Source of the DNA: Cohnella zeiphila
Lineage (GTDB): Bacteria; Bacillota; Bacilli; Paenibacillales; Paenibacillaceae
NCBI RefSeq assembly: GCF_014212055.1
Contig: NZ_JACJVO010000027.1
Coordinates: 83,646-147,645 of the forward strand
DNA: 64,000 nt
Direction: 5' to 3'
The notes under the pieces are model-generated. The model was not told the origin of the DNA. It did no database searches and was given only the letters and a program-made list of their open reading frames with translations. How positions within the stretch are numbered: the first letter of the stretch is position 1; each line of letters opens with the position of its first letter. The position numbers were made by a program, and so were the translations under genes. Shown here one piece after another: positions 1 through 8,033 of this stretch.

Positions 1-2
1 TC

Positions 3-128
3 GGGGCGCAGTGGCTGCCGATCGTCGTCAATCTGTTCGTCAGCACGGCGCTGGTCATGATCGTGACCGGTTGGGTCACGGGCAAGCTGGCCGCCGGCTC
101 CGTAGAGGAGGAAGGGGACCATGGATGA
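3..128 (+). CDS. CidA/LrgA-family membrane protein, C-terminal end only
   Basis: Only the last 41 codons lie in the window, ending at TGA 126-128. The readable tail has one hydrophobic helix (NLFVSTALVMIVTGWVTG) followed by an acidic end. CidA/LrgA proteins are small holin-like membrane proteins that work with an LrgB/CidB partner in controlling autolysis and overflow metabolism. The family call rests mainly on the position: the gene overlaps lrgB by 8 bases, the usual lrgAB arrangement. The 5' end, promoter and full length are outside the window. Confidence 0.7.
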   Translation, partial: GAQWLPIVVNLFVSTALVMIVTGWVTGKLAAGSVEEEGDHG

Positions 129-813
129 GCTGCGGGCGTTTGCGGGCGAGCCGATGTTCGGCGCGGCGCTGACCGTCGGCGCCTATGCGCTGGCTTTGCG
201 TCTGCACCGGCGTTGGCGGCGGCTGCATCCGCTGTTCGTCGCGACCGGCCTGATGATCGCGTTCCTGCTGCTGACGCATATCCCTTACGAGCAGTATCGT
301 CAGGGCGGGGATATCATTACCTTTTTTCTCGGGCCGACGACCGTTGCGCTGGCGGTGCTGCTCTACAAAGCCGTTCTGACGATGCGCCGCCATCTAAGGG
401 CGGTAGCTGTCGGCGTCGTCTGCGGCTCGGCTGCGGGGCTCGCTTCGTCCGCGCTTGTCGTATGGCTGCTCGGCGGATCGCGGGAACTGCTGCTGACGAT
501 GCTGCCGAAGTCGTCGACATCGGCGATCGCGATCGAGATTGCCGGCGGACTGGGCGGCAATCCGCAGCTGGCCGGCGTGTTCACCGTGCTGACGGGTCTT
601 ATCGGCAGCATGTTCGGTCCCGCGATGCTGAAGCTGCTGCGCCTAAGGAGCGACACGGCGATTGGAGCCGCAGTCGGCACGGCCGCGCACGGCATCGGCA
701 CCGGCCGACTCGTGCGCGAGTCCGAGACGCAGGCCGGCATCAGCGGGTTGGCCATGAGTCTGACGGGCGTCGTCGTCAGCATGCTGACGGTGCCGCTGAA
801 CGGGTGGATGTAG
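121..813 (+). CDS. lrgB: LrgB/CidB-family membrane protein
   Basis: A 230-residue polytopic membrane protein of normal length for the LrgB family (antiholin-like or anion/metabolite export partner of LrgA). Family signatures are visible in the middle and C-terminal half: PKSSTSAIAIEIAGGLGG near residue 130, a glycine-rich helix TGLIGSMFGP, and the segment GTAAHGIGTGRLVRES near residue 190, which matches the conserved GT-x-x-H-x-x-GTAR region. ATG 121 is preceded by AGGAGGAAGG inside the upstream lrgA gene, so the two are probably translationally coupled. There is no clear terminator after the stop; gene debris begins 30 bases later. Confidence 0.88.
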   Translation: MDELRAFAGEPMFGAALTVGAYALALRLHRRWRRLHPLFVATGLMIAFLLLTHIPYEQYRQGGDIITFFLGPTTVALAVLLYKAVLTMRRHLRAVAVGVVCGSAAGLASSALVVWLLGGSRELLLTMLPKSSTSAIAIEIAGGLGGNPQLAGVFTVLTGLIGSMFGPAMLKLLRLRSDTAIGAAVGTAAHGIGTGRLVRESETQAGISGLAMSLTGVVVSMLTVPLNGWM

Positions 814-840
814 CGCGGGCCGGAGCATGCATAAAGCAAA

Positions 841-969
841 GTTACGATCGCTGCCGCCGCCGGCACTCGCCTGCTGCGGATCGTAGAGGACAACGTGGCG
901 GCGTTTGCCGCCGGACAGCCGGTCAATGTCGTCTCATCCGAAAATATTTGGTCCGTATCATGGCATTAG
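841..969 (+). pseudogene. Remnant of a D-2-hydroxyacid dehydrogenase C-terminus
   Basis: A short open stretch with no start codon reads TIAAAAGTRLLRIVEDNV followed by AAFAAGQPVNVV, then runs out of frame similarity and stops at TAG 967-969. The pattern R-x-x-x-DNV-x-A(F/Y)-x-x-G-x-P-x-N-V-V is what the last helix of SerA/LdhA-type 2-hydroxyacid dehydrogenases looks like. A stop codon lies just upstream (832-834), so the rest of the gene is missing. Identification rests on about 30 residues and is tentative. Confidence 0.4.
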
Positions 970-1203
970 GCTGCTTTTCCGTGTGTATACCGATTATATT
1001 AATTGGCACCGTATACTATCGTTATACGGAACGAATGACCCTTAATCAGATCGAGGACGAAGCGGATTCTTCGCTGATGTTCTCCCAAGACCGAGTAGAA
1101 AAAATTCTTCAGGCGCTTGAACTCGATTCCTACCGATTAGTCACCAGCAAAATCGTTCAAGATTCCCTGGATAATTCTCATTTCGATAAGGATCTTATTT
1201 TAC
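927..1203 (+). pseudogene. Remnant of an AraC-type membrane regulator (N-terminal sensor part)
   Basis: In a second frame the sequence reads LIRKYLVRIMALGCFSVCIP and continues through one membrane helix into DRVEKILQALELDSYRL. This is the typical start of the large Paenibacillus AraC-family regulators that carry an N-terminal transmembrane, Cache-like extracellular domain and a C-terminal AraC DNA-binding domain (normally about 750 residues). Only about 90 residues are left. The extracellular domain breaks off near base 1203 and joins, in the same frame, a fragment of an unrelated enzyme. There is no HTH domain, so this piece cannot be a functional regulator. Confidence 0.6.
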
Positions 1204-1552
1204 ACGGCGATTTCATCGCCCGCGGCGCCTGTCACCTGTATGCGGCCGATCCGATCAAATGCGGCGGGCTGCTGAGCGCGAAACGGGCCGCCACGCTATG
1301 CCGGGCGTTCGGCATCCATTACGTGCCGCACAATACGACCCGCGGCATCGGCTTCGCGGCCGCCCTGCATCTGGCGGCCAGCACGCCGGAGTGCAACAGC
1401 TACAATGAATCGAGAAAAACAATTTGCGCGGACAGATGCTGCGGACGGAATTCAATGTAAGCCAAGGGCGAATCCGCGTGCCCGACGGTCCGGGTCTCGG
1501 CATCGAACCGGACGAGGAGAAAATGAACAGTCTGCTGACCGTCGTGAAATAA
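1204..1552 (+). pseudogene. Remnant of an enolase-superfamily (mandelate racemase/muconate lactonizing type) enzyme, C-terminus, frameshifted
   Basis: The frame carries HGDFIARGACHLYAADPIKC then GG and YVPHNTTRGIGFAAALHLAA, which matches the last barrel strands of MR/MLE enzymes (the D-P-x-K-x-GG segment and the conserved HN). After about base 1410 similarity moves to another frame, reading NLRGQMLRTEF and RVPDGPGLGIEPDEE, the canonical C-terminal capping segment of this family, ending at TAA 1550-1552. The shift coincides with an A5 run (gagaaaaac). The catalytic lysine half of the enzyme is absent. Together with the two preceding fragments this is a deletion scar, not a gene. Confidence 0.7.
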
Positions 1553-1627
1553 AGAATACAAGTTGGTTGCGCGGACATAATGGTTTAATACTTGTATTCA
1601 AGAATAAGATGCGGAGGCGCTAATGCA

Positions 1628-1807
1628 ATGTCGAATAAAAAAAACTATTATGCGTTTGAGGCCCCATCCGGCACCATAATCGAATTTAAAGCGACCAGCC
1701 TGCAGCAGGCCATGACGATGAAAAAGACAAAGGCTCGCGAACTGGGCATTCCCAAAGAAGCTTTCGAGCTCAGAACGATACGCAAGAAACCGACACAGAC
1801 CGCCTGA
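1628..1807 (+). CDS. Small protein of unknown function, 59 aa
   Basis: The start at ATG 1628 is chosen because GGAGG (1613-1617) lies 10 bases upstream; an earlier in-frame codon has no such site. The product is a small basic cytoplasmic protein with no membrane segment. It begins MSNKKNYYAFEAPSGTIIEF and contains a central helix rich in Gln, Met and Lys (SLQQAMTMKKTKARELGI). A terminator follows 43 bases after the stop, so it seems to be a self-contained transcription unit inside the lower-GC debris patch. I do not recognise the family. Confidence 0.6.
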   Translation: MSNKKNYYAFEAPSGTIIEFKATSLQQAMTMKKTKARELGIPKEAFELRTIRKKPTQTA

Positions 1808-1850
1808 CTTGGTATTTCATAGAGAGACGTATTCCGAATCAAGTCCGCGT

Positions 1851-1868
1851 AGCCCGCGGGCTTTTTTT
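1851..1868 (+). terminator. Rho-independent terminator after the 59-aa gene
   Basis: AGCC-CGCG-GGCT forms a compact hairpin directly followed by seven T residues. Confidence 0.65.
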
Positions 1869-1998
1869 AATAAACGATCCCCCTTATCCGAGAAATGTGA
1901 AATTAGGCTGAATATAACGCGGCTTTGAGCCGATGAAAGATACAGAAGCACCCATGGAAATTATTGAAATTAGTGGGCGATGAAGGGCTGGGCTTATC

Positions 1999-2412
1999 AT
2001 GAGCGAAAATATGAAATACTTTTTTTATTTTGTCCTTATTCTTGTAGGACTCTCCGTACTTCAAAAGCTTCTTAAAGGAAAAGGCAATACCTCGTCGCGC
2101 AGAAACCAAGCGAGACCTATTCGTAATTCCTCTCACCACTCGTATTCCAGCACTTCATCCCGGATCGTTGGTAGTCGGACTGGCGATGTTTACTTAGGAT
2201 CTAATGAGAGTATTGTACAAGAGGTTGTAATTACCGAGGTCATGAGCGGGGTATTAGAGGTTGATGCAGATGGGCAGGGCAATGAAGAATTTAGCGAAAA
2301 CAATTGGGATGATACTTCGGAGAGTTTCGATTCATACGACGACTCGGAAGGCGGAGACAGCTATGACGATGGGGGTTCTGACAGCTCAGATAGCGGAGAC
2401 AGCTCTGATTGA
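1999..2412 (+). CDS. Membrane-anchored protein with an acidic Ser/Asp-rich tail, unknown function
   Basis: A 137-residue protein. Residues 6-21 form a single hydrophobic helix (KYFFYFVLILVGLSVL), followed by a short basic stretch. A central part has a few beta-like segments (SIVQEVVITEVMSGVLEVD), and the last 40 residues consist almost only of Asp, Ser, Gly, Glu and Tyr. The topology suggests a membrane anchor with an exposed acidic, disordered end. Codon use is clearly AT-richer than in the flanking core genes. The ribosome binding site is weak (GGGCTGGG region). The family is not recognised. Confidence 0.5.
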   Translation: MSENMKYFFYFVLILVGLSVLQKLLKGKGNTSSRRNQARPIRNSSHHSYSSTSSRIVGSRTGDVYLGSNESIVQEVVITEVMSGVLEVDADGQGNEEFSENNWDDTSESFDSYDDSEGGDSYDDGGSDSSDSGDSSD

Positions 2413-2452
2413 AACGTAAACCAATTTTATAAAAAAGAGAAATTTGTCTGCT

Positions 2453-2584
2453 ATGGCCAAGAGAAAGAGGAGAAGGAAGGACAGTACAACAGAATCGTTG
2501 CTTGCGGGGCTTTTACTCCTGTCTCTCTGTGCGGGTTTGAAACTTTTCGGGACGATGACTGGTGCTGCGATCACCTGCGGTTAA
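2453..2584 (+). CDS. Possible 43-aa small membrane protein
   Basis: ATG 2453 to TAA 2582-2584 reads MAKRKRRRKDSTTESLLAGL followed by a hydrophobic helix LLLSLCAGLKLF and ends quickly. A strongly basic start plus one membrane helix resembles the N-terminus of membrane-anchored nuclease-like proteins of bacilli, so this could also be the surviving start of a longer, deleted gene. It lies 40 bases after the acidic-tail gene and may be co-transcribed with it. No strong ribosome binding site beyond aaaaaagagaaa is seen. Confidence 0.3.
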   Translation: MAKRKRRRKDSTTESLLAGLLLLSLCAGLKLFGTMTGAAITCG

Positions 2585-2585
2585 C

Positions 2586-3220
2586 TCACAAACGACTGGT
2601 ATGGGTCAAGTCAATTAAGATGTTCTCCAGTTCATTATCGTGCCAGTAAATTTCGGCACGCATGCGGCAGCCAACAGGCAATAAAGGAATCTCAAGCTTT
2701 AAATTGGAGTAATTATTTTCATTTAAGGTGAAGGGTTGCTCGGCTAGTGGATTAGAAAGATCATCCAAGTTGTGGATCTTGAGATGGCCTTCCCTGGACG
2801 CAATTCTCACTCGTTCTGTGCTTAAACGCGTCACAAAAGTGACCGTCGTTTTTTCGGGAAGGAACGGCAGATCCAGAGATATGCTGGGGTAGTCATTTTT
2901 CGGCGCATCTGTGATGCGTTCTACGACGGGTTCATGAGCAAATAGCGTGAAGTTTTTTTTGTTGGATCGTCTGGAGGAATGATAAGGTGGAACAAGCAGC
3001 GGTACCGCAATTCGTTTTGGCGTGTCAAAAAGTTATATTCGAGCGTATAGGTCGGCCCTTTAAGCCACGCCCAGATGTCTCTCTCGAGCGTTTCAGGATG
3101 GCCAATGTATATGTATTTGACGACAGCGTTAATTGTAATGTTCGAACCGAGATCAGTTGCACCTGTGAAGCAGGAACGACTTTTTGCATACGGTAGACAG
3201 GTCTCCCTCCGGTTGAGCGA
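2586..3220 (-). pseudogene. Frameshifted unknown gene, interrupted at an A8 run
   Basis: Two open frames on the minus strand fit together as one protein. The upstream frame (3220 down to about 2960) reads through VVKYIYIGHPETLERDIWAW and RCLFHLIIPPDDPTKK. The downstream frame continues with NFTLFAHEPVVERITDAP and LPLLPVGCRM-like segments to TGA at 2586-2588. The switch falls exactly at eight consecutive A residues (T8 at 2953-2960 on the plus strand). There is no ATG in the upstream frame before a stop at 3221-3223, so the 5' end also looks truncated. The protein is mostly beta-strand-like and is not recognised. A sequencing error or slippage in the homopolymer cannot be excluded. Confidence 0.5.
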
Positions 3221-3241
3221 CTAGCTATCGGCTGCGCAAGT

Positions 3242-3281
3242 AAAAAGCGGCGATGCGGGATAAGCCCCGCACCGCCGTTTT
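3242..3281 (-). terminator. Terminator downstream of yhbH
   Basis: A 13-base imperfect stem (GCGGCGATGCGGG against CCCCGCACCGCCG) is flanked by A5 on one side and T4 on the other. It can serve yhbH on the minus strand and block transcription from the other side. Confidence 0.75.
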
Positions 3282-3298
3282 CAGTCTCCGGCTTCGGA

Positions 3299-4447
3299 TT
3301 ACCCCACCGCCTCGCGCTTGCGGAAGAACGTCTTCAGCGCGTGGTAAATCTCGTTTTTCTCCTTGATGACGTAGTAGAGGAACTGCGGATGGTCCAGATG
3401 CTTGTAGGCCGACATCAGCGTGCTGCTGCGGTTGTACTGGTTCACTTCCCCGTATCCGAAAATATTGGCGCGCTGCATGATCTCGTGGATGAGACGGACG
3501 CAGCGCTCGTTGTCGCTCGTCAGGTTGTCGCCGTCGGAGAAGTGGAACGGGTAAATGTTGTAGCTGCTGGACGGAAAGCGGCTGTCCATGATCTCCAGGG
3601 CTTTGATGTAGGCGGACGAACAAATGGTGCCGCCGCTTTCCCCGCGCGTGAAGAATTCTTCCTCGGTCACTTCCTTCGCTTCCGTATGATGCGCGATAAA
3701 GACGATCTCCACCTTTTCATACTGGCGTCTGAGAAATCTCGTCATCCAGAAGAAGAAGGAGCGCGCGCAATATTTCTCGAAGCTTCCCATCGAACCCGAC
3801 GTATCCATCATGGCGATGATGACGGCGTTGTTCTGGGGCTTCACGATATCCTCCCATGTCTTGAAACGCAAGTCGTCCGGCGAGATGCCGGCGATTCCGG
3901 GATGTCCGTCCCGGGAGTTCCGCCGCAGATTCTCCAGAATGGTCCGCTTCTTGTCGATGTTGGACATGATGCCCTTGCGCCGCACGTCGTTGAAGCGGAC
4001 GTCCTTCACCTCGATCTCTTCCTTGTCCTTGCGCTTCAGATAAGGAAGCTCCAATTCTTCGAACAGCAGGCTTTCCAGTTCCTCGATCGAGATCTCGGCT
4101 TCGACGACGTCCTCCCCCGGCTGATCGCCGGCGCCGCCCTCCCCTTTGCCGGGGCCGCTGGCCGGATCGGTTCCAAGTACGTCGCCGACTTGGCTGTCCC
4201 CGCTGCCCTGGCCGACATGCTTGCTCTTGTTATGGTTGTAGACGAACCGGTATTCGTCCAGGCTGCGAATCGGAATCTTGATGATTTGCCTGCCGTCGGA
4301 CAGAATGATGTTCTCCTCCGACAGCAGATCGGGCAAGTTCTGCTTGATCGCTTCGCGAACCTTCTGCTGATGCCGGGACTGATCCTGGTATCCTTTGCGA
4401 TGAAGCGACCAATCGTCCTTCGACACGATAAACAAAGGTTCACTCAT
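3299..4447 (-). CDS. yhbH: YhbH/UPF0229 sporulation protein with VWA-like domain
   Basis: At 382 residues this is the usual length of the YhbH (UPF0229) family, conserved in spore formers and often functionally linked with SpoVR and the PrkA kinase. The N-terminus (LFIVSKDDWSLHRKGYQDQ) and the segment IIKIPIRSLDEYRF are family hallmarks. The C-terminal half holds a von Willebrand A fold with the metal site DTSGSMG near residue 215 and HHTEAKEVTEEEFF, with GESGGT just after it. A glycine-rich linker (about residues 85-110) separates the halves. The ATG has a GGAGG-type site (ACGGAGGTGCTT) upstream. It is expected to act in the mother cell during sporulation; the exact reaction is unknown. Confidence 0.92.
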   Translation of the reverse strand: MSEPLFIVSKDDWSLHRKGYQDQSRHQQKVREAIKQNLPDLLSEENIILSDGRQIIKIPIRSLDEYRFVYNHNKSKHVGQGSGDSQVGDVLGTDPASGPGKGEGGAGDQPGEDVVEAEISIEELESLLFEELELPYLKRKDKEEIEVKDVRFNDVRRKGIMSNIDKKRTILENLRRNSRDGHPGIAGISPDDLRFKTWEDIVKPQNNAVIIAMMDTSGSMGSFEKYCARSFFFWMTRFLRRQYEKVEIVFIAHHTEAKEVTEEEFFTRGESGGTICSSAYIKALEIMDSRFPSSSYNIYPFHFSDGDNLTSDNERCVRLIHEIMQRANIFGYGEVNQYNRSSTLMSAYKHLDHPQFLYYVIKEKNEIYHALKTFFRKREAVG

Positions 4448-4682
4448 TCTATAAGCACCTCCGTAAGCAGGGTTGTCTCGGCTCTTGTGAAAAAGGGGAG
4501 TGTTAACAGAATATTCAAACGGCAGAAGAGTGATGTCGGGACAAGTGTCGAAAATTCGGCCTCAATCGTTCGCAAAATCGCGGAAAGCTTGAGAGCGGCG
4601 CGGGTTCGCGATGCGGAGGAGCGAATGATTCCTAAAAAATCGAATATGAATTATTTAATTCTATGCGGCGGAGGCGCTTGCC

Positions 4683-5531
4683 ATGACGTTCCTTCCCTTT
4701 GAAGAGATCCTCCGGAGGAAATACGACGAGCTGTCGCCCGGTCAGAAGAAGGCGGCGGACCACTTGATGAACAATCTGGAGGCTAGCAGCTACGGAACGC
4801 TGGCCGCGATCAGCCGGGAAGCGGGCGTCAGCGAGACGACAATCATTCGGCTGTCCGGCACCTTGGGCTTCCGCGGCTATTCGGATATGCAAAGCCGAAT
4901 CAGGGACCAGATTCTTCTCTCGGGGCGGCGGAGGGGGAATCCGGACGAAGAAGGAGCGAGCGACGGCAGCCCCTTCGAGCGTTCGATCGAGCGAGAGATG
5001 GACATTTTGCGGCAGATGAAAAACGAACTCGATCCCGGGCTGCTGATGCAAGTCGCGAAGCGGATCGCAGAGGCGGACCAGATCGCGGTCATCGGCACGC
5101 GAACGGCGGGGGCCGCCGCGGATTGGCTGGCGATGACGCTTGGCTGCTGGCGGGAGCGGGTCCTGTCGGTGCCGCCGGACGGGGATAAGTATCGCGCGCT
5201 GCTCGATCTGACGGGGCGGTCGGCCGCGATCGCGATTTCTTTTCCGCGCTATGCGAGAGCGACGCAGCGGTTCGCCGAAGGCGCAAAGAAGGCGGGAGCA
5301 ACGCTGGTGGCGGTTACCGACAGCCCGCTGTCGCCGATCGGGCGAATCGCGGATTTTACGCTGCTTACCCGCAAGAACCGGGACGAGACCGGCCTCGATT
5401 CGATCGCCTCCGTCATCAGCCTGCTGAACCTGATGGTCATCGGCGTCAGCCTGCAGGGGAAAGAGGAAGGAACTCGCCGCTTGCAAAGGCTGGAAGCCAT
5501 CTGTTCCGATCGTGGCGATCGGTTAGAGTAA
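4683..5531 (+). CDS. MurR/RpiR-family transcriptional regulator
   Basis: 282 residues in two parts. Residues 1-77 form the RpiR-type helix-turn-helix (AAISREAGVSETTIIRLSGT is the recognition region, preceded by LSPGQKKAADHLMNN). Residues 125-260 form a SIS sugar-phosphate binding fold starting IAVIGTRTAGAAADWLA. Proteins of this family sense phosphorylated sugars or amino sugars and control their catabolism. GGAGG ends 9 bases before ATG. No sugar catabolic genes lie next to it: yhbH diverges upstream and a DUF423 gene follows, so the target cannot be named from context. Confidence 0.88.
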   Translation: MTFLPFEEILRRKYDELSPGQKKAADHLMNNLEASSYGTLAAISREAGVSETTIIRLSGTLGFRGYSDMQSRIRDQILLSGRRRGNPDEEGASDGSPFERSIEREMDILRQMKNELDPGLLMQVAKRIAEADQIAVIGTRTAGAAADWLAMTLGCWRERVLSVPPDGDKYRALLDLTGRSAAIAISFPRYARATQRFAEGAKKAGATLVAVTDSPLSPIGRIADFTLLTRKNRDETGLDSIASVISLLNLMVIGVSLQGKEEGTRRLQRLEAICSDRGDRLE

Positions 5532-5672
5532 GTTCGAAAAGGGATTTTTCTTCCGCCGCGGCTACAGTCCGCGAAATGTCCCAAATCGTTCATGGCCGCT
5601 TCCGCATCGAATGGGGTATGATGGAAACAAGCGATCATGCGACACGACAACCGACCCATCAGCCTTTGGCTG

Positions 5673-5705
5673 ACGATAACGGTTGCGGCATACGATAACG
5701 GTTGC
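5673..5705 (+). repeat. Short direct repeat ahead of the DUF423 gene
   Basis: ACGATAACGGTTGC occurs twice, at 5673-5686 and 5692-5705, 19 bases apart, immediately before the ribosome binding site of the next gene. It could be a regulator binding site or a slippage product. Confidence 0.5.
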
Positions 5706-5722
5706 ATGGAGGAGGAAACACG

Positions 5723-6100
5723 GTGTTTAAAAATTACGTATCGATCGGCGCGATCATCGCGCTGCTGGCGGTCGCCTTCGGGGCGTTCGGAGCCCATTCG
5801 CTTAAAGACCACCTTTCGGAGGATGACCTGTCCGTGTTCGAGACCGGCGTCCGCTACCAGATGTACCACGGACTCGGCGTGCTTCTCGTCGCGCTGCTGT
5901 CCGACCGGCTCGGCAACGGCAAGCTCGTTCTGTGGTCCGCGAGGCTGCTCACGATCGGCGTCGTGCTGTTCTCGGGAAGCCTGTACGCGCTGGCGATGAC
6001 GGGAATCGACGCGTTCGGGCCGATTACGCCGATCGGGGGCGTTGCCTTCCTGGCCGGCTGGTTCTGCCTGGCGCTCTCCGTCCGCGGGGCAAAGCGATAG
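5723..6100 (+). CDS. DUF423 family small membrane protein
   Basis: 125 residues from GTG 5723, chosen because GGAGGA (about 5709-5715) is correctly spaced and homologues begin at this point; an upstream TTG has no site. Four membrane helices are visible: IGAIIALLAVAFGAFGAHSL, MYHGLGVLLVALLS, LLTIGVVLFSGSLYALAM and the final GGVAFLAGWFCLALSV. The first helix with GAFGAH and the motif YQMYHGLG are the DUF423 (YwdK/YgdD) signatures. Function is unknown across the family. Confidence 0.88.
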   Translation: MFKNYVSIGAIIALLAVAFGAFGAHSLKDHLSEDDLSVFETGVRYQMYHGLGVLLVALLSDRLGNGKLVLWSARLLTIGVVLFSGSLYALAMTGIDAFGPITPIGGVAFLAGWFCLALSVRGAKR

Positions 6101-6180
6101 ACGCCGGGGCTTCGCCCTCCCGATTGCAGGCCGGCGAGTCCGCGACCGGAAATCTCTGTTCAGGCGGCAGGGCAATGTTT

Positions 6181-6186
6181 TATAAT
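6181..6186 (+). promoter_or_regulatory. -10 element of the PAS-GGDEF-EAL gene
   Basis: A perfect TATAAT with a weak -35 (TGTTCA, 6157-6162, 18-base spacer). It overlaps the first in-frame ATG (6185-6187), so that ATG cannot be the translation start if this promoter is used. Confidence 0.5.
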
Positions 6187-6241
6187 GAGAGCAGAGAACA
6201 TTTGCCAAAGTCTACCGTCAGGGAGGAAGGACGTCGACAAA

Positions 6242-7936
6242 GTGAGCGGATGGTTCGACAAATCGTCAATCCAACTCGAACTGCTGAATTCGATCTACAA
6301 CAGTCCGGTCACGATTGCCGTTCTTGACCATCATGGGTTGATTCGGGATTTGAACCGGGATCCCTACGACATTTTCGGCTATCACGGCGAGGAGATGCTG
6401 GGAGGGCGATTCGCCGATTGGCTGGACGAAGACTCCTACGACGACGCCGTTCAGACGTACCGGCGAACGATAGCCGGCGAGAAGTGCACGCAATCGATCC
6501 GCGTCGTGGGCAAGTCGGGGCAGACGGTCAATCTGAACGTGTTCACGGCTCCGCTCGTCAAGGACGAAGAGACCATCGGCGTGGTCATCTTCATGAACGA
6601 CGTCAGCGACCATAAACGTTCGCTGGACCGAATCCACTACATGGCTTATTACGACGATATGACGGGATTGCCGAATCGACGCCATTTCACTCAATGTCTT
6701 GAAGATCGGCTGGATCGAATAGGCGGGGACGACTGCCGGCTCGCCGTCTGCTATCTTGACGTGGATCGATTCAAGCTGGTGAACGCGTCGTTCGGGAGAG
6801 ACGCCGGCGATATTTTACTGCTTCAGATCGCGGAACGGCTTACCCGGTTTTTCCATGAGCCGGATTCGCTTGCCCGCATGGAAGGGGACGAGTTCGCGGG
6901 GATGCTGGCCGTTCGGGACATTCAGGACGCGGGCGATCGGCTGGAGGAACTGATCCGGCTGTTCGATAATCCGTTCGAGCTCGGCGGCGTTCCGCTCCAT
7001 GTTTCGGTTAGCATCGGAGTCATGATCGGGGGAGGGACGGATGAAGACGCGTCGGCGCTGCTCAAGAAGGCCGATACCGCCCTGTACAGGGCGAAAGAGA
7101 ACGGAAGGAACGACTATTCCTTCTATACGGACGATGTCGAACACGACGCCTTACACAAGCTGACGCTGCAGCACGAGATGATGAACGCGCTGCAGAATCA
7201 TGAATTTCTGCTGCATTACCAGCCTCAATACGATCTGGAAAGCGGGCGGATCGTCGGGCTGGAGGCGCTGGTCCGATGGAACCATCCGGTTCGGGGGCTT
7301 GTACCGCCCGGGGAATTCATCCCGGCCGCCGAAGAGAGCGGCATTATCGTTCCGTTGGGAGACTGGGTGCTTCAGGAAGCTTGCCGCCAGAACAAGGAAT
7401 GGCAGGAGGCCGGAATGGCTCCGATTCCGGTCTCCGTCAATCTGTCGTTCCGTCAGTTCACGCAGCGGAATTTGATCGGCAAGATCGCTTCCGTCCTGAA
7501 GCAGACCAGCCTTGATCCGCAATATTTGGAGCTGGAAATTACGGAGAGCATCACGATGGATCTGGATCGGGCCTCTCTCTTTCTAAAAGAAGTGCGGGAG
7601 CTGGGGGTCGGGATCAGCATCGACGATTTCGGCACCGGGTACAGCTCTTTCCATTACTTGCGCCACTTCCCGATCGGCTGCCTGAAGATCGACCGCTCGT
7701 TCGTTCAGGATATCGTAGGCAATTCGAACAATGCGGCGATCGTCTCGGCGATCATCGACATGGCGCATAATCTGCAAATGGACGTGATCGCCGAAGGCGT
7801 CGAGACGATCGAGCAGGTCAGCTTCTTGCGGAACCGGGGATGCGACGAAATGCAAGGCTATTACGGCAGCCCTCCGGTCCCCGGCCATCGGATCGCCGAA
7901 CTGATGGCGGAGCCCGGAGAAGCGTCCGCGTTCTGA
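6242..7936 (+). CDS. Cyclic-di-GMP signalling protein: PAS-GGDEF-EAL
   Basis: About 564 residues, soluble. Domains in order: a PAS sensor (about 20-130, GLIRDLN then YHGEEMLGG), GGDEF (about 140-300) and EAL (about 315-560). The GGDEF site reads MEGDEF instead of GGDEF, so cyclase activity is doubtful. The EAL part keeps the phosphodiesterase residues: EALVRW, SVNLSFRQF, ELEITES, DDFGTGYSSF, KIDRSFV and IAEGVET. It is probably a c-di-GMP phosphodiesterase with a regulatory GGDEF domain. GTG 6242 is chosen as start because AGGGAGGAAGG (about 6220-6230) precedes it and the upstream ATG overlaps the -10 box. Confidence 0.9.
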   Translation: MSGWFDKSSIQLELLNSIYNSPVTIAVLDHHGLIRDLNRDPYDIFGYHGEEMLGGRFADWLDEDSYDDAVQTYRRTIAGEKCTQSIRVVGKSGQTVNLNVFTAPLVKDEETIGVVIFMNDVSDHKRSLDRIHYMAYYDDMTGLPNRRHFTQCLEDRLDRIGGDDCRLAVCYLDVDRFKLVNASFGRDAGDILLLQIAERLTRFFHEPDSLARMEGDEFAGMLAVRDIQDAGDRLEELIRLFDNPFELGGVPLHVSVSIGVMIGGGTDEDASALLKKADTALYRAKENGRNDYSFYTDDVEHDALHKLTLQHEMMNALQNHEFLLHYQPQYDLESGRIVGLEALVRWNHPVRGLVPPGEFIPAAEESGIIVPLGDWVLQEACRQNKEWQEAGMAPIPVSVNLSFRQFTQRNLIGKIASVLKQTSLDPQYLELEITESITMDLDRASLFLKEVRELGVGISIDDFGTGYSSFHYLRHFPIGCLKIDRSFVQDIVGNSNNAAIVSAIIDMAHNLQMDVIAEGVETIEQVSFLRNRGCDEMQGYYGSPPVPGHRIAELMAEPGEASAF

Positions 7937-7940
7937 CACG

Positions 7941-7991
7941 AAAAACGCAGCAAAGCCGCAAGCTCTTCGGGAGCCTGCGGCTTTGCTGCGT
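7941..7991 (-). terminator. Strong hairpin terminator shared by convergent genes
   Basis: A perfect 16-base stem (ACGCAGCAAAGCCGCA) around a 15-base loop. Five A residues on the plus side give a U tract for the minus-strand gene ending at 8034; on the plus side it closes the GGDEF-EAL gene without a U tract. Confidence 0.75.
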
Positions 7992-8033
7992 CCGGGGGAA
8001 GTCGCGGATCTCGGCCCCGGCCGGCCGTCGTTG

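Noticed and set aside
1560..3220. Prophage or mobile island
   Set aside because: The lower-GC patch has no integrase, transposase, attachment repeats or phage structural genes that I can recognise; it is described as gene debris.
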